64,000 bases of DNA from Phycisphaerales bacterium (GTDB taxonomy: Bacteria; Planctomycetota; Phycisphaerae; Phycisphaerales; SM1A02), in assembly GCA_014238125.1 (NCBI GenBank), contig JABABS010000026.1, positions 51,906 through 115,905 of the forward strand. The letters are read 5' to 3'. The notes beneath the pieces are model-generated. The model ran no database searches. It had not been told where the DNA came from and saw nothing but the letters and a program-made list of their open reading frames with translations. This document shows positions 42,249-52,585 of this stretch, piece by piece. A program made the translations under genes and the position numbers. Each line of letters opens with the position of its first letter. Position 1 is the first letter of the stretch.

Positions 42249-44636
42249 ATGCCGCTAAAACCAAAACCTCTCTTTAAATGGCCAGGTAGTTTACTTTGGT
42301 TGTTACCAGCGGCAACCTTGGGTTTATTGTTTTGGCGATCTGGTGAAATAGGCAGTTTGTGGTGGTATATATTAATACCAATATTTGTTTCTCTTGCGTT
42401 GATTGATCTTTTTACAAAAGTGTGGTTCGGGATCACAACACTTTGCCTATTGTTTGTCTATTCCTCTATTGGATCCTCGGGCGTTCCAATAAGTTATGAA
42501 ATTTGGGAACCGCAGACTTGGGTGAACATCCGAGAATCGTTTGAAATGACAGAATTTGAGTGGTTTCACTGGTGGCCATTTAAGTGGCTTGTTGCAACCC
42601 TATGCTTGAACATGTTTATAGTTACTGTCCGTAGAATTCCAATTAATATATTAACAGTTGGTGTTTGGTCAATACACAGTGGAGTGATTACTTTGGTAAT
42701 TGGCAGTGTTGTTTATTTTGCCAACAAGATTGAGGGTGATGTTGTTATTTCTCGAAGCAGAATAGAAATAACAACACCAGATGGACAAACCGCTTCAATG
42801 CTTGCAACCCCAGCGAACACTATTCAGGTTAGTGATTGGTTTTTTACCATTTCGGATTTAAATCCCCACTGGGAACTTATGTCTGGTGTTGATATAGGCA
42901 AGGAAGTATACGCAGTCTCTGTTTCTGTTCAGGGACCAGAAGAGACAAAATTTATTCGTCAACTTCTTCTGGGGTATCCAGAATATACAGAAGACATAGT
43001 TACAACGGGTGATCCTAAAAAACCCATGGCAAGGGCAAAAAAGGTTTTAGGCACTGCTCTTGCAGATGATTCTATACAAATCCAACTTGTGCCAGATTTC
43101 AAAGACAGGTTTTTTGTGACCCAGAGTGCAGCTATATACACCCGAGAATTATCAGCACGGGGTAAACCCATGGGCGATTGGATGGAGCGACCAATAGAAA
43201 ATCTTCCGCGTTTTAATGATCATGTTTCAACCCTTGATGATGTGTGGTTCGCTCAACCACCTGAGTTACAACCACTTTCACTACACCTTTCACCAACTAG
43301 TGAAAAAGATTCGCTTCAACAAGACATTGTTGTGACAGGCTATCTTCGATACGCATTTCCAGACAGAAAAACCGTGAAAGGAGAAGAGTTATTTCCAGTT
43401 GTGTGGGTAACGCTTCAAAAAAACAACGACACAAAACAAGAAGTTGAAATGTATGCATTCGACTCAACACTGAACACGGCTGATGCAACACTCATGTCAT
43501 TTATCTGGCTTGAAAACGAAGCAGAATTAGAAACCGTTCGACAAAATGTTAAACCATCAATTCTGTGCACAATTGATGGTAATGAACACAAGGTTCCAGT
43601 TACTAACAGTGAATCGTTTTCTCAAATTGGAGATACGGAATATTCATACAAAATTAAATCGGTTCAAAACAACCTCCACATTTCTGGGATAGTGGTCTCC
43701 CTCGCGCAAGTAGAAATTAAAAAAGGTGAACTTCAGTGGGAACGGTGGGTATTTGATAAAGCGGAGTTGAACCGAGATGTCATTGAAAATGTGGAACATG
43801 ATTCCAGTGGCGCTGCTTTTATAGATGACGAAATTTTTATGCAATATTCGCCAGGCGGATCGCCCATCACCGTTGTTGGAGGGATTGAAAAAGATACATA
43901 TGGCTTACTTATGGGAATTGATGACACCGAACCTGAATACCACAGTTTGGTTATTGGCGAACCGGTACGTCTTACTAAAGAGGTGACAATTGTGTTAACC
44001 CGTGCTGAGCCCAGAACCAAAAGCGAAACAAAACCAACAATTGTTCCACCGTCTCAACGCGATGTAGGTGCAAGTAATTTTTATTCCATGGTTAAATTAG
44101 AAATCCCAACACCGAGCGGTCCAAGCACTTCATGGATTTCATTTCATCAATATCCGTTTGAATCTGAAAACGAAAAAGTGCACAGGTTTCGCTATGAACC
44201 AACATCAATAAAGTTATCAGATGGGAGAACGTTTGAGGTATTGTTTTCCCGCAGAAGCGAAAAACTTCCCGCTCCAATTGCGCTTGACTCATTTGAAATT
44301 GATTCTCATGTTGGTGGATTTTCGGGAAGAACTTCAAGTGTTTTGAATTGGAGAAGCCACATACGTTTTATGGGCAGCGATGAAACCAAAGCGTCTGTGA
44401 GTGTGAATGATCCAAAAAGCTATGGAAACTACTGGTTTTTTCAATCACAGTGGGATCCTCCTGATAGCGATTCGCCAGGCCTCAACTACACCGTTTTGGG
44501 TGTTGGAAATAGATTTGGAATATTTCCTATGTTGTTTGGGTGTTGTCTCACTGTTTCTGGGATGATTTGGGCTTTTTATGTAAAACCAACGATTAAGCGT
44601 AAGCGACAACAAGCGATCTATGAAGGTGTTGCGTAA
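42249..44636 (+). CDS. resB: Cytochrome c biogenesis protein ResB
   Basis: 795 residues with membrane segments at ~15-60, ~110-135, ~145-165 and a last one near 755-775, enclosing a large exported domain of about 580 residues. The layout (three N-terminal helices, big beta-rich periplasmic domain, one C-terminal helix) matches ResB/Ccs1 of System II, which with CcsA carries and attaches haem to apocytochrome c. Conserved blocks include 'VGVWSIHSGVITLVIGSVVYF' near 140-160. The exported domain is longer than in plastid or Bacillus proteins. Its TAA overlaps the ccsA ATG (TAATG), consistent with a stoichiometric complex. Confidence 0.88.
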   Translation: MPLKPKPLFKWPGSLLWLLPAATLGLLFWRSGEIGSLWWYILIPIFVSLALIDLFTKVWFGITTLCLLFVYSSIGSSGVPISYEIWEPQTWVNIRESFEMTEFEWFHWWPFKWLVATLCLNMFIVTVRRIPINILTVGVWSIHSGVITLVIGSVVYFANKIEGDVVISRSRIEITTPDGQTASMLATPANTIQVSDWFFTISDLNPHWELMSGVDIGKEVYAVSVSVQGPEETKFIRQLLLGYPEYTEDIVTTGDPKKPMARAKKVLGTALADDSIQIQLVPDFKDRFFVTQSAAIYTRELSARGKPMGDWMERPIENLPRFNDHVSTLDDVWFAQPPELQPLSLHLSPTSEKDSLQQDIVVTGYLRYAFPDRKTVKGEELFPVVWVTLQKNNDTKQEVEMYAFDSTLNTADATLMSFIWLENEAELETVRQNVKPSILCTIDGNEHKVPVTNSESFSQIGDTEYSYKIKSVQNNLHISGIVVSLAQVEIKKGELQWERWVFDKAELNRDVIENVEHDSSGAAFIDDEIFMQYSPGGSPITVVGGIEKDTYGLLMGIDDTEPEYHSLVIGEPVRLTKEVTIVLTRAEPRTKSETKPTIVPPSQRDVGASNFYSMVKLEIPTPSGPSTSWISFHQYPFESENEKVHRFRYEPTSIKLSDGRTFEVLFSRRSEKLPAPIALDSFEIDSHVGGFSGRTSSVLNWRSHIRFMGSDETKASVSVNDPKSYGNYWFFQSQWDPPDSDSPGLNYTVLGVGNRFGIFPMLFGCCLTVSGMIWAFYVKPTIKRKRQQAIYEGVA

Positions 44637-46288
44637 TGAAAAAAATGATTACCTCTTTATTTTTGCTCGTTTTAACAGCCTCTTCACTTGCGTCTCAGCC
44701 CCCAACATTTGAAGAGCAGGTCGACATGGCACCTTGGGGGGATCAAGTTGCGGTATTTACAGAAGGACGTGTAAAATCTTATGAAACCTTTGCTCGTTCA
44801 TATATGCCCTTTATTATGGGGACAAAAAAATTCGAAGGGCAAAGCGCAGCATTTACGTATTTTGACATGATGTTGCGACCAAATCGATACATTGACAGCG
44901 ACTTTATTTATGTCAAGCACAAAGGTCTACGCGCTAGCATTGCAAGCAAATTACATACGGTTGATCCTACTAGTAATGATCGGCTAGCCAGATTTATGGA
45001 AACGGGTTTGATTTCAAGAGAATCTCTTCAAACCCCAGCCGTGCAATCACTTTTGATTCGCTTGCGACGCGATAACCGAAGGTATGCAAATTCGATAGAA
45101 GTGATAGATGCAGCAATTAGGGCGAGTGACCCGAGGAATCTGTGGTCTAGTTTTAGAATAATTCCACCCAAGAGTGGGAGTAATGCAGACCCTTGGAACA
45201 CACTTGATACTGTTGAAAACGAAAATATTATTGATTCGTGGAAACGCATGGCAGAAGCTTGGAAAACAGGCGACGTAGAAATAGCGAATCAAGAAATTTT
45301 AGTTCTTTCAAAACTAATACCCGCCCTTGGTGCTGGTACTAGTGCTTATCCAAAAGCGGGAAAATTAAAATTAGAAAGTATGTATTTTCGACTTGGAAAC
45401 CTTACGTTGATTTGGCTTGTTTATCTTGTAAGTGTGGTGCTGTTGCTCATGGCGTTCGTCTATCGATTTAAAAACATCGGTCGAGTTGGCATGACATTCT
45501 TCTATCTTGCGGTATTACTCAATATCATTGCCGTGATCTGGCGGTGGTATGTATCTGGTAGATATCCAAATACCAACATGTTTGAATCGATTACCACCTC
45601 TGCGTGTATGGGCGCACTGTTTGCTGTTTTAATCGAGTTTTATCTCCGTAAAACCGCAATGAAATACTTACTGCCACTCGCCGCGGCGATCACTGCAATG
45701 GTTGCACTGCTCGCGGTTCGACTTTACCCACTCGAACTGAATCCACATATTTCAAACAAGATGCCGGTTCTACACGACGTGTGGTTGTATATTCACGTAA
45801 ATTTTATTATTTTTTCTTACTGCCTTATTTTTGTCGCGTCGGTTACGGGTGTCTTTTACTTAATACGACGTGGTGTTCAAAAAATTAAAGGAGTGAATGG
45901 AACAAATGATTTCGCAAAGGCTGGTGGTGTTGCATCTCTGGTTGAAAAACGAAAGGGTGGAAAACCTGTCCTTGGCAACAACATTGGTGCCGTGTTAGAT
46001 GGCGCGACCATGATTCTTGTCGAACTCTCATTTATCCTGCTGTGGGCAGGAATTGTGATGGGCGCAATTTGGGCGGATCACTCGTGGGGAAGGCCTTGGG
46101 GCTGGGATCCGAAAGAAGTATTTGCGCTTAATACATTTGTAATATTTGTTGTACTGATTCACACCCGTATGAAAGTGAAGGACAAAGGTCTTTGGACAGC
46201 ATGGCTCGCACTTCTGGGGTGCGCCGTAATGCTTTTTAATTGGATTATTATCAATTTTACGATTTCAGGTTTACACTCGTATGCCTAG
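44636..46288 (+). CDS. ccsA: Cytochrome c biogenesis protein CcsA/ResC
   Basis: 550 residues. A signal peptide (1-20, ending LAS) leads into a ~235-residue exported domain of unknown type, then about eight membrane segments from ~257 on. The haem-handling WWD motif is 'WADHSWGRPWGWDPKE' near 480, with conserved histidines in 'NPHISNKMPVLHDVW' and 'VLIHTRM'. It is the haem-transporting partner of ResB in System II. The N-terminal exported domain is not present in ordinary CcsA (about 300 residues), but extended forms are usual in Bacteroidetes and planctomycetes as far as I recall. Coupled to resB by a 1-nt overlap. Confidence 0.92.
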   Translation: MKKMITSLFLLVLTASSLASQPPTFEEQVDMAPWGDQVAVFTEGRVKSYETFARSYMPFIMGTKKFEGQSAAFTYFDMMLRPNRYIDSDFIYVKHKGLRASIASKLHTVDPTSNDRLARFMETGLISRESLQTPAVQSLLIRLRRDNRRYANSIEVIDAAIRASDPRNLWSSFRIIPPKSGSNADPWNTLDTVENENIIDSWKRMAEAWKTGDVEIANQEILVLSKLIPALGAGTSAYPKAGKLKLESMYFRLGNLTLIWLVYLVSVVLLLMAFVYRFKNIGRVGMTFFYLAVLLNIIAVIWRWYVSGRYPNTNMFESITTSACMGALFAVLIEFYLRKTAMKYLLPLAAAITAMVALLAVRLYPLELNPHISNKMPVLHDVWLYIHVNFIIFSYCLIFVASVTGVFYLIRRGVQKIKGVNGTNDFAKAGGVASLVEKRKGGKPVLGNNIGAVLDGATMILVELSFILLWAGIVMGAIWADHSWGRPWGWDPKEVFALNTFVIFVVLIHTRMKVKDKGLWTAWLALLGCAVMLFNWIIINFTISGLHSYA

Positions 46289-46300
46289 TACCATATAGCG

Positions 46301-47239
46301 ATGACCCCACTTGTTATTCAAACCGAGAATATCCCGCAGGTTTGCAGTGATTGGTTGGCAGGACGAGTCGATTTGCACATTTGTCCATCTGATTCACTTC
46401 AGTTTAATGAACTTCTCCCCCAGGCCCACGGGTTAGTTATTCGAACATATACAACCGTAGATTTGTCTCTTATACAAAAGGCACGCAATCTCAAAGTTGT
46501 CGGCAGGGCGGGTGTTGGGGTTGATAATATTGACATACAGGGTTGTAATCAAAATAACATTCGGGTTGTACACACCCCCGAAGCAAATAGCGAAGCCGTG
46601 GTCGAGTTTGTATTATCTACAATGCTTTCAAAACTAAGGTCGGTGCGCAAGATAACAACAGCTATAGATATTAATGCGTGGAAATTACACCGCGAAGAAT
46701 CAATTAGTCCACGCCAATTTAATGAAACTACTTTGGGCATCATTGGGTTTGGTAGGGTTGGGTCTCGGCTAGGTAAAGTTGCAACTGGTCTTGGTTTCCG
46801 AGTTCTCTATTTTGATATCAAGGAAATTGAAGAAGATTTTGGATGCCAATGTGTTGACATGAAAACACTACTAGAAGAGAGTAACGTTGTTTCTATACAT
46901 GTTGATGGCCGCGCAGAAAACACCAACCTTGTTGACGCAAGCGTGTTTTCTAAAATGAATACAGATACTATATTTATTAATACTTCCCGTGGGTTTGTCG
47001 TCAATTCAAACGATTTGGCGATGTACCTCACAAAAAACCCACAAGCGTTTGCCATTCTAGATGTACACATCAATGAGCCGTTCACCCCAAATTACCCGCT
47101 AATTGGAATTGATAATGCAAACCTGTATCCGCACATTGCTGCGAAAACCGCTACTGCAATGAAGAACATGGGGTGGGTTGTGAAAGATATCGATGCTGTA
47201 CTCATGGGAAAAAAACCAAAATACGAAGCAACTACTTAA
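46301..47239 (+). CDS. D-isomer 2-hydroxyacid dehydrogenase (SerA-like)
   Basis: 312 residues, no ACT domain. N-terminal lobe with 'LKVVGRAGVGVDNIDIQ', 'VVHTPEANSEAVVEFVL' (typical of phosphoglycerate dehydrogenases), Rossmann motif GIIGFGRVGSRLG, 'FINTSRGFVVNSNDL' (Arg), 'DVHINEPF' (Glu) and 'YPHIAAKT' (His) as catalytic set. The likely reaction is oxidation of 3-phosphoglycerate to 3-phosphohydroxypyruvate, the first step of serine synthesis, supported by the neighbour enolase which also uses the phosphoglycerate pool. A glycerate or other hydroxyacid dehydrogenase cannot be excluded. The start ATG 46301 is 12 nt after ccsA. Confidence 0.88.
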   Translation: MTPLVIQTENIPQVCSDWLAGRVDLHICPSDSLQFNELLPQAHGLVIRTYTTVDLSLIQKARNLKVVGRAGVGVDNIDIQGCNQNNIRVVHTPEANSEAVVEFVLSTMLSKLRSVRKITTAIDINAWKLHREESISPRQFNETTLGIIGFGRVGSRLGKVATGLGFRVLYFDIKEIEEDFGCQCVDMKTLLEESNVVSIHVDGRAENTNLVDASVFSKMNTDTIFINTSRGFVVNSNDLAMYLTKNPQAFAILDVHINEPFTPNYPLIGIDNANLYPHIAAKTATAMKNMGWVVKDIDAVLMGKKPKYEATT

Positions 47240-47272
47240 ACCACCAATATAGAATTCCTCACTACGGTATGA

Positions 47273-48580
<1,308 letters not shown>

Positions 48581-48596
48581 TTCGCGAGATGCAACA

Positions 48597-49544
48597 ATGA
48601 CCAAGCTTGTTGTATGGAGATTAATACAACTGCCAATTATTTTATTTGCGGTGTACACAACAACATTTGCACTCGCGTGGCTTATTCCTGGAAACCCGCT
48701 TGAAAAAGATGGCCGCAGGCCACCACCAGAGGTGATGGAGGCGATGGCAGAAAATTACAATTTAAACGATCCTGTTGATTTTTACACAGGTTATCTCTGG
48801 AAAGCGAGTGGCGTAGCGTGGTTATCTGGCGATCGAAATGGTCCTGTTTTTAACTTTGGGCCAAGCCTTCGTCATGAAAACTGGACAGTCAACGAAATAC
48901 TCGCAAGCCAACTTCCTGTTTCGATTATTCTTGGCCTTTCGGCCATTATTATTGCAATTGTTTTGGGAATTACAGCGGGGGTTTTGGGCGCAGCTTGGCC
49001 ACGGTCACGGATTGATGTGCTAACAATCTTAATTTCACTTGTTGGAATCAGTATCCCCACATTTGTTGTTGGCGTTGTGTTGCTTCTTGTTTTCTCGGTG
49101 TGGCTCGAATGGTTTCCTGTTGGTGGCTGGGGGACGTGGAAACATATTGCATTGCCCGCAGTTACACTGAGTCTTCCATTTGCTGCATACATCGCGCAAT
49201 TCACACGAAGTGGCATGATAGAACAACTTGCAAGCGACCACATAAGAACGGCACGGGCAAAAGGGTTGCCAGAGCGAGTTGTTGTGATGAAACACGCACT
49301 TAAGAACGCGTTTTTACCCGTGTTGAGTTACCTTGGACCCGCAACAGCCGCGGCAATGACTGGCTCGTTTGTGGTTGAAAAAGTGTTTGCGGTTCCTGGA
49401 ATTGGAACACATTTTGTTGACGCGGTTCTCGGTAAAGACATTACCGTGCTCATGGGAATTGTTTTGGTATACGCAACAATGTTGATACTCTTTAATTTAC
49501 TTGTTGATGTGGCATATCGATTTGTTGATCCCCGGGCGAGTTAA
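48597..49544 (+). CDS. Peptide/nickel-type ABC transporter permease, OppB/DppB-like
   Basis: 315 residues from ATG 48597; an earlier in-frame start (48489) lies within eno. Six membrane segments with the first long periplasmic loop typical of DppB/OppB ('WLIPGNPLEKDGRRPPPEVMEAMAENYNLNDP'). The ABC-interaction EAA loop is 'IRTARAKGLPERVVVMKHALKNAFLPVLSYLG'. It takes up oligopeptides or similar solutes together with OppC, ATPases and a binding protein. No oppC, oppD or oppF follows; instead the gene collides with the stop of a broken oppA-like gene on the other strand (53-bp convergent overlap). The missing subunits may sit elsewhere. Confidence 0.9.
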   Translation: MTKLVVWRLIQLPIILFAVYTTTFALAWLIPGNPLEKDGRRPPPEVMEAMAENYNLNDPVDFYTGYLWKASGVAWLSGDRNGPVFNFGPSLRHENWTVNEILASQLPVSIILGLSAIIIAIVLGITAGVLGAAWPRSRIDVLTILISLVGISIPTFVVGVVLLLVFSVWLEWFPVGGWGTWKHIALPAVTLSLPFAAYIAQFTRSGMIEQLASDHIRTARAKGLPERVVVMKHALKNAFLPVLSYLGPATAAAMTGSFVVEKVFAVPGIGTHFVDAVLGKDITVLMGIVLVYATMLILFNLLVDVAYRFVDPRAS

Positions 49545-51357
49545 CATTGACTCTCCACAATTGCTGCGTTAACCTTGGGTGAGTTGTGAGGCCACTGACG
49601 CGTTCGGGTTCGTACATATATAATTGCAACAATTGACAAATGACAAGCATTGGAACCTCTTTAGTAAACAACGTTTTTTCAATGTCATGCAACATTTTCA
49701 TTCTTTTTTTAGGGTTTAATTCAAGAGTTGCAAGGTCAAGTTCGTCATCCAACTTTTTGTTTACATAACCACGATCATTGTTACCGTTGTTTGATCTAAA
49801 TACATTCAAAAACGTAGTTGGGTCTCCATAATCTCCATACCATCGACCCCTTGCGATCATAAAATTACCACTTCTTAGGTCAGAACTAAAAAATTTATTG
49901 TCTGTACCCCGAAGTTCAACTCTAATTCCCAATCGTTTTTGCCACTGATCACGCAACTCTAATGCAACCCATTTATAGCGAGGTGTGTTTGTGGTGTACA
50001 ACACGTCTACAACGGGAAATAACTCACCCGTCCCATTTTCAATAAGGCCATCACCGTCACGATCTTTCCAACCCGCCGCCTCAAGTTCAGCAGTTGCTTT
50101 TGTGGGATCAAATCCAATTCCAACAACAGTTTCATATCCATCAATAGAATGTGGTGGTACAAAACTTGAAACCGTAGGCTCAAGTAATCTTGTCGCGTGT
50201 TTTACAATTGCTGTTCGATCCGTTGCAAAAACAAAAGCTCTGCGAACAGCAGAATCGTGAAATGGGTTTACAGCTCCATTATTTAGTTTTTCCCGACAGT
50301 TAAAAGAGAAAAAATCAGTTCCAAAAGTGGGCAGGGCGTGTATGTTTGTTCTCTCCCCAAGCGACTGTTGTTGTAGCATGTCCGCCTGATAATCTGCATT
50401 TACACCATTGAGCCAATCTGCACCCCCCGATTCAAAGGCCATAATTGCCGTATTTGCGTCTGCGATGGTGATGGCTTTTATGGAATCAAGGCTTGTTTGG
50501 TCTGGAGTATGAAAAAACGGGTTGCGAACGAGTTTCATGTCACGCTTATATCTCCAACTTTCGAGCATGAAGGGACCATTGCTAATAAGCGTGTTTGGCC
50601 GCGCCCACTCGTGTTTTTGTTTCAGCCGTCATGTGGTTTCATCAATTTTTAACCATTTTCGATTATTCATTGTTGGCGGGCTAATGGTGTGCCACCCACC
50701 CGAAAGCAGTTTGTCAGAATCGGCTTCACTAACATTCCATCCCTCGACACAAGGTTTATAGACCGGGCTACACACAGCAAGTGCGAGTTGGTCGAGAAAG
50801 TAGGGAATTTGCTCCTCGAGTTCAACCCGAATAGTGTTTGGGTCAACAATGGTAATCCCAACCATTTCCCCAAACATGCTTGAAAGTTGATCGATAGACA
50901 AATTTGTTTGATTTGCAAGTTGTTCAGTTCTCCATTTCCAATATGATCGAGCCCCTTTTATTGAAAAGAAAAAATCAGAATAATCAGAAGCGAAATCAGG
51001 AGTTAATAACCGCATCCAAGCGTATTGAAAATCATAAGCAGTTAAGGGTGCACCGTTACTCCATTTGGCATCGTTACGAATATGAAATGTGTACGACAAG
51101 CCATCTTCACTTTGTTCAACTGAGTCTGCCGCAGCAAGTTCTATAGAAAAATCATTAGGGTTCCACCGAACCAACCCCTCGTACAAACAATATGCCATTT
51201 GCATATCGTTCAACCAACTCATTCGCTGTGGGTCTAATGTAAAAATATCTCCACGATTTATAAAAACAAAATCAGCTCTTGAATCCTCGGTTTCAAATGC
51301 AAACAACGCAATGACCACCGCAATAAGAGTAGCGACAGGTAAGAGGAGTTTATACAC
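49492..51357 (-). pseudogene. Oligopeptide-binding protein (OppA-like), interrupted by an in-frame TGA
   Basis: Minus-strand reading from GTG 51357 gives an SBP family 5 protein: signal-like N-terminus, 'FVFINRGDIFTLDPQRMSW', 'YCLYEGLVRWNP', 'YTFHIRNDAKWSNGAPLTAYDF'. At codon 243 (50629-50631) the frame hits TGA (in ...KIDETT-TGA-RLKQKHEW...). It then continues in the same frame for 20 further codons before the next Met, and on to the natural end at 49492 ('WARPNTLISNGPFMLESWRYKR', 'GFDPTKATAELEAAGWKDRDGDGL'). The family context around the stop is well conserved on both sides. From memory, homologues often have T-G-R here, which would be a GGA-to-TGA single change. Either a recent nonsense mutation, or a sequencing/assembly error. 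It starts 6 nt after the neighbouring secreted protein gene. Confidence 0.85.
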
Positions 51358-51363
51358 AGTTTT

Positions 51364-52410
51364 TTATTTTGAAGAAACTTGACCGTGCCAATATGAGATA
51401 GAGTCTGACAAGGGTTGCGTATCTCCGGATTCCCATGATTCGCGAATGTCAACATCTACAGGGTGTTGACCACCAACAAACCGCTGTAACATTTTGTTCG
51501 CAATTTCAATTACCCCCCCATAAGCAACAAGAAGATCGTTACTCTTTTTTGCATCGTTTGACTGTTCTAGTGATATTTCTAGAACGCGTATTAACACAGG
51601 AATAAGGCTGTTAATCGTGTCTTCTTTGAGTTCCGAATCAACACCTGGCTCAATCAGTTGGAGTCTCAAAGACGACAACCCAGAATGGACCGGTCGCATT
51701 CGAAGACTCGCTACTTTGTTCGCAGAAACATCCTCGAGTATGTTTGAAACCGCTTTAACCTGCAATTCAAATGCAGTTTTTTGAAGTTCTACTAACTCAG
51801 ACCTGCGTAATCCAGGAGTGGTTCCAAGCGAACCTAATGCTTGAAGTTGCCTTGAAGCAACATACCAAACCGGTTCTCTTGAAGCGGCGTCAGTTAATAA
51901 AATTGCACCACTTGTAATTCGAGTAAGTGGTAGTCGACCAGTTTTAAAACTATTTTCTAATCCCACGGCAGCCCATTGGCGAAGAGCGGTTCTGTCTTCA
52001 AAAGAGTTACTCACGTGTCGCATAATCGCAGTAACGCTTCGTTCGGTTCCTAGCAACGACAATATCTGTAAGGCGTTTACAGATGCTAATTCATTGTCGT
52101 TTTCTTTTGAGAGAATAGGTTCAAAACAAGTGAGTAGTGATTCACAGTAATGCATCCTTGCGGTATTTGACATTGCCCACCGTTGATCCAACGGCTCCGA
52201 AAGACCACGCCTTGCTTCACTAAGCCCATCCGCACTGTCGGTGAACATTTCTGCGGTCCAACCTTGCGTATACCTCTGAATATCGGCTTTTTGTCGATCT
52301 GTGAGATCGCGATGGCTAATAAACGATGTAATTCTAAATGAAGGTTGGGCGACAGCAGTTGTCGAGACTATCAAAAGAGCAAGGAGGATTGTTTTTTTAG
52401 TATTAATCAT
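51364..52410 (-). CDS. Exported helical protein, function unknown
   Basis: 348 residues. A clear signal peptide (about 1-22, MINTKKTILLALLIVSTTAVAQ) is followed by an all-helical protein with HEAT/Armadillo-like spacing ('ASVNALQILSLLGTERSVTAIMRHV', 'LRQWAAVGLENSF', 'YVASRQLQALGSLG'), which hints at a protein-binding scaffold. No catalytic motif. It ends 6 nt before the start of the broken oppA-like gene and shares its strand. The divergent neighbour at 52586 is also an exported repeat protein, and the two may belong together. Confidence 0.75.
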   Translation of the reverse strand: MINTKKTILLALLIVSTTAVAQPSFRITSFISHRDLTDRQKADIQRYTQGWTAEMFTDSADGLSEARRGLSEPLDQRWAMSNTARMHYCESLLTCFEPILSKENDNELASVNALQILSLLGTERSVTAIMRHVSNSFEDRTALRQWAAVGLENSFKTGRLPLTRITSGAILLTDAASREPVWYVASRQLQALGSLGTTPGLRRSELVELQKTAFELQVKAVSNILEDVSANKVASLRMRPVHSGLSSLRLQLIEPGVDSELKEDTINSLIPVLIRVLEISLEQSNDAKKSNDLLVAYGGVIEIANKMLQRFVGGQHPVDVDIRESWESGDTQPLSDSISYWHGQVSSK

Positions 52411-52585
52411 AAGTAAAATGGTTTTAGGTATTCTATTGGATTCCCGTGAGAGGTGACGAAATTAACAATGCTAATGCGTGGTGTCAACGGCTTTTGGCGA
52501 TTCCTCTCTACGATTTACCCAAGAGCATCAATTTGCCGATATAAGCAAGTTAAAATGCACTACCGTGTAGCATATAGACCGCTTT

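Noticed and set aside
50629..50631. TGA read as glycine or selenocysteine in the oppA-like gene
   Set aside because: TGA ends several intact genes here (fbp, prpC, eno, pyrE, gatB) so it is a stop in this genome; no SECIS-like structure or Sec-type family is involved.
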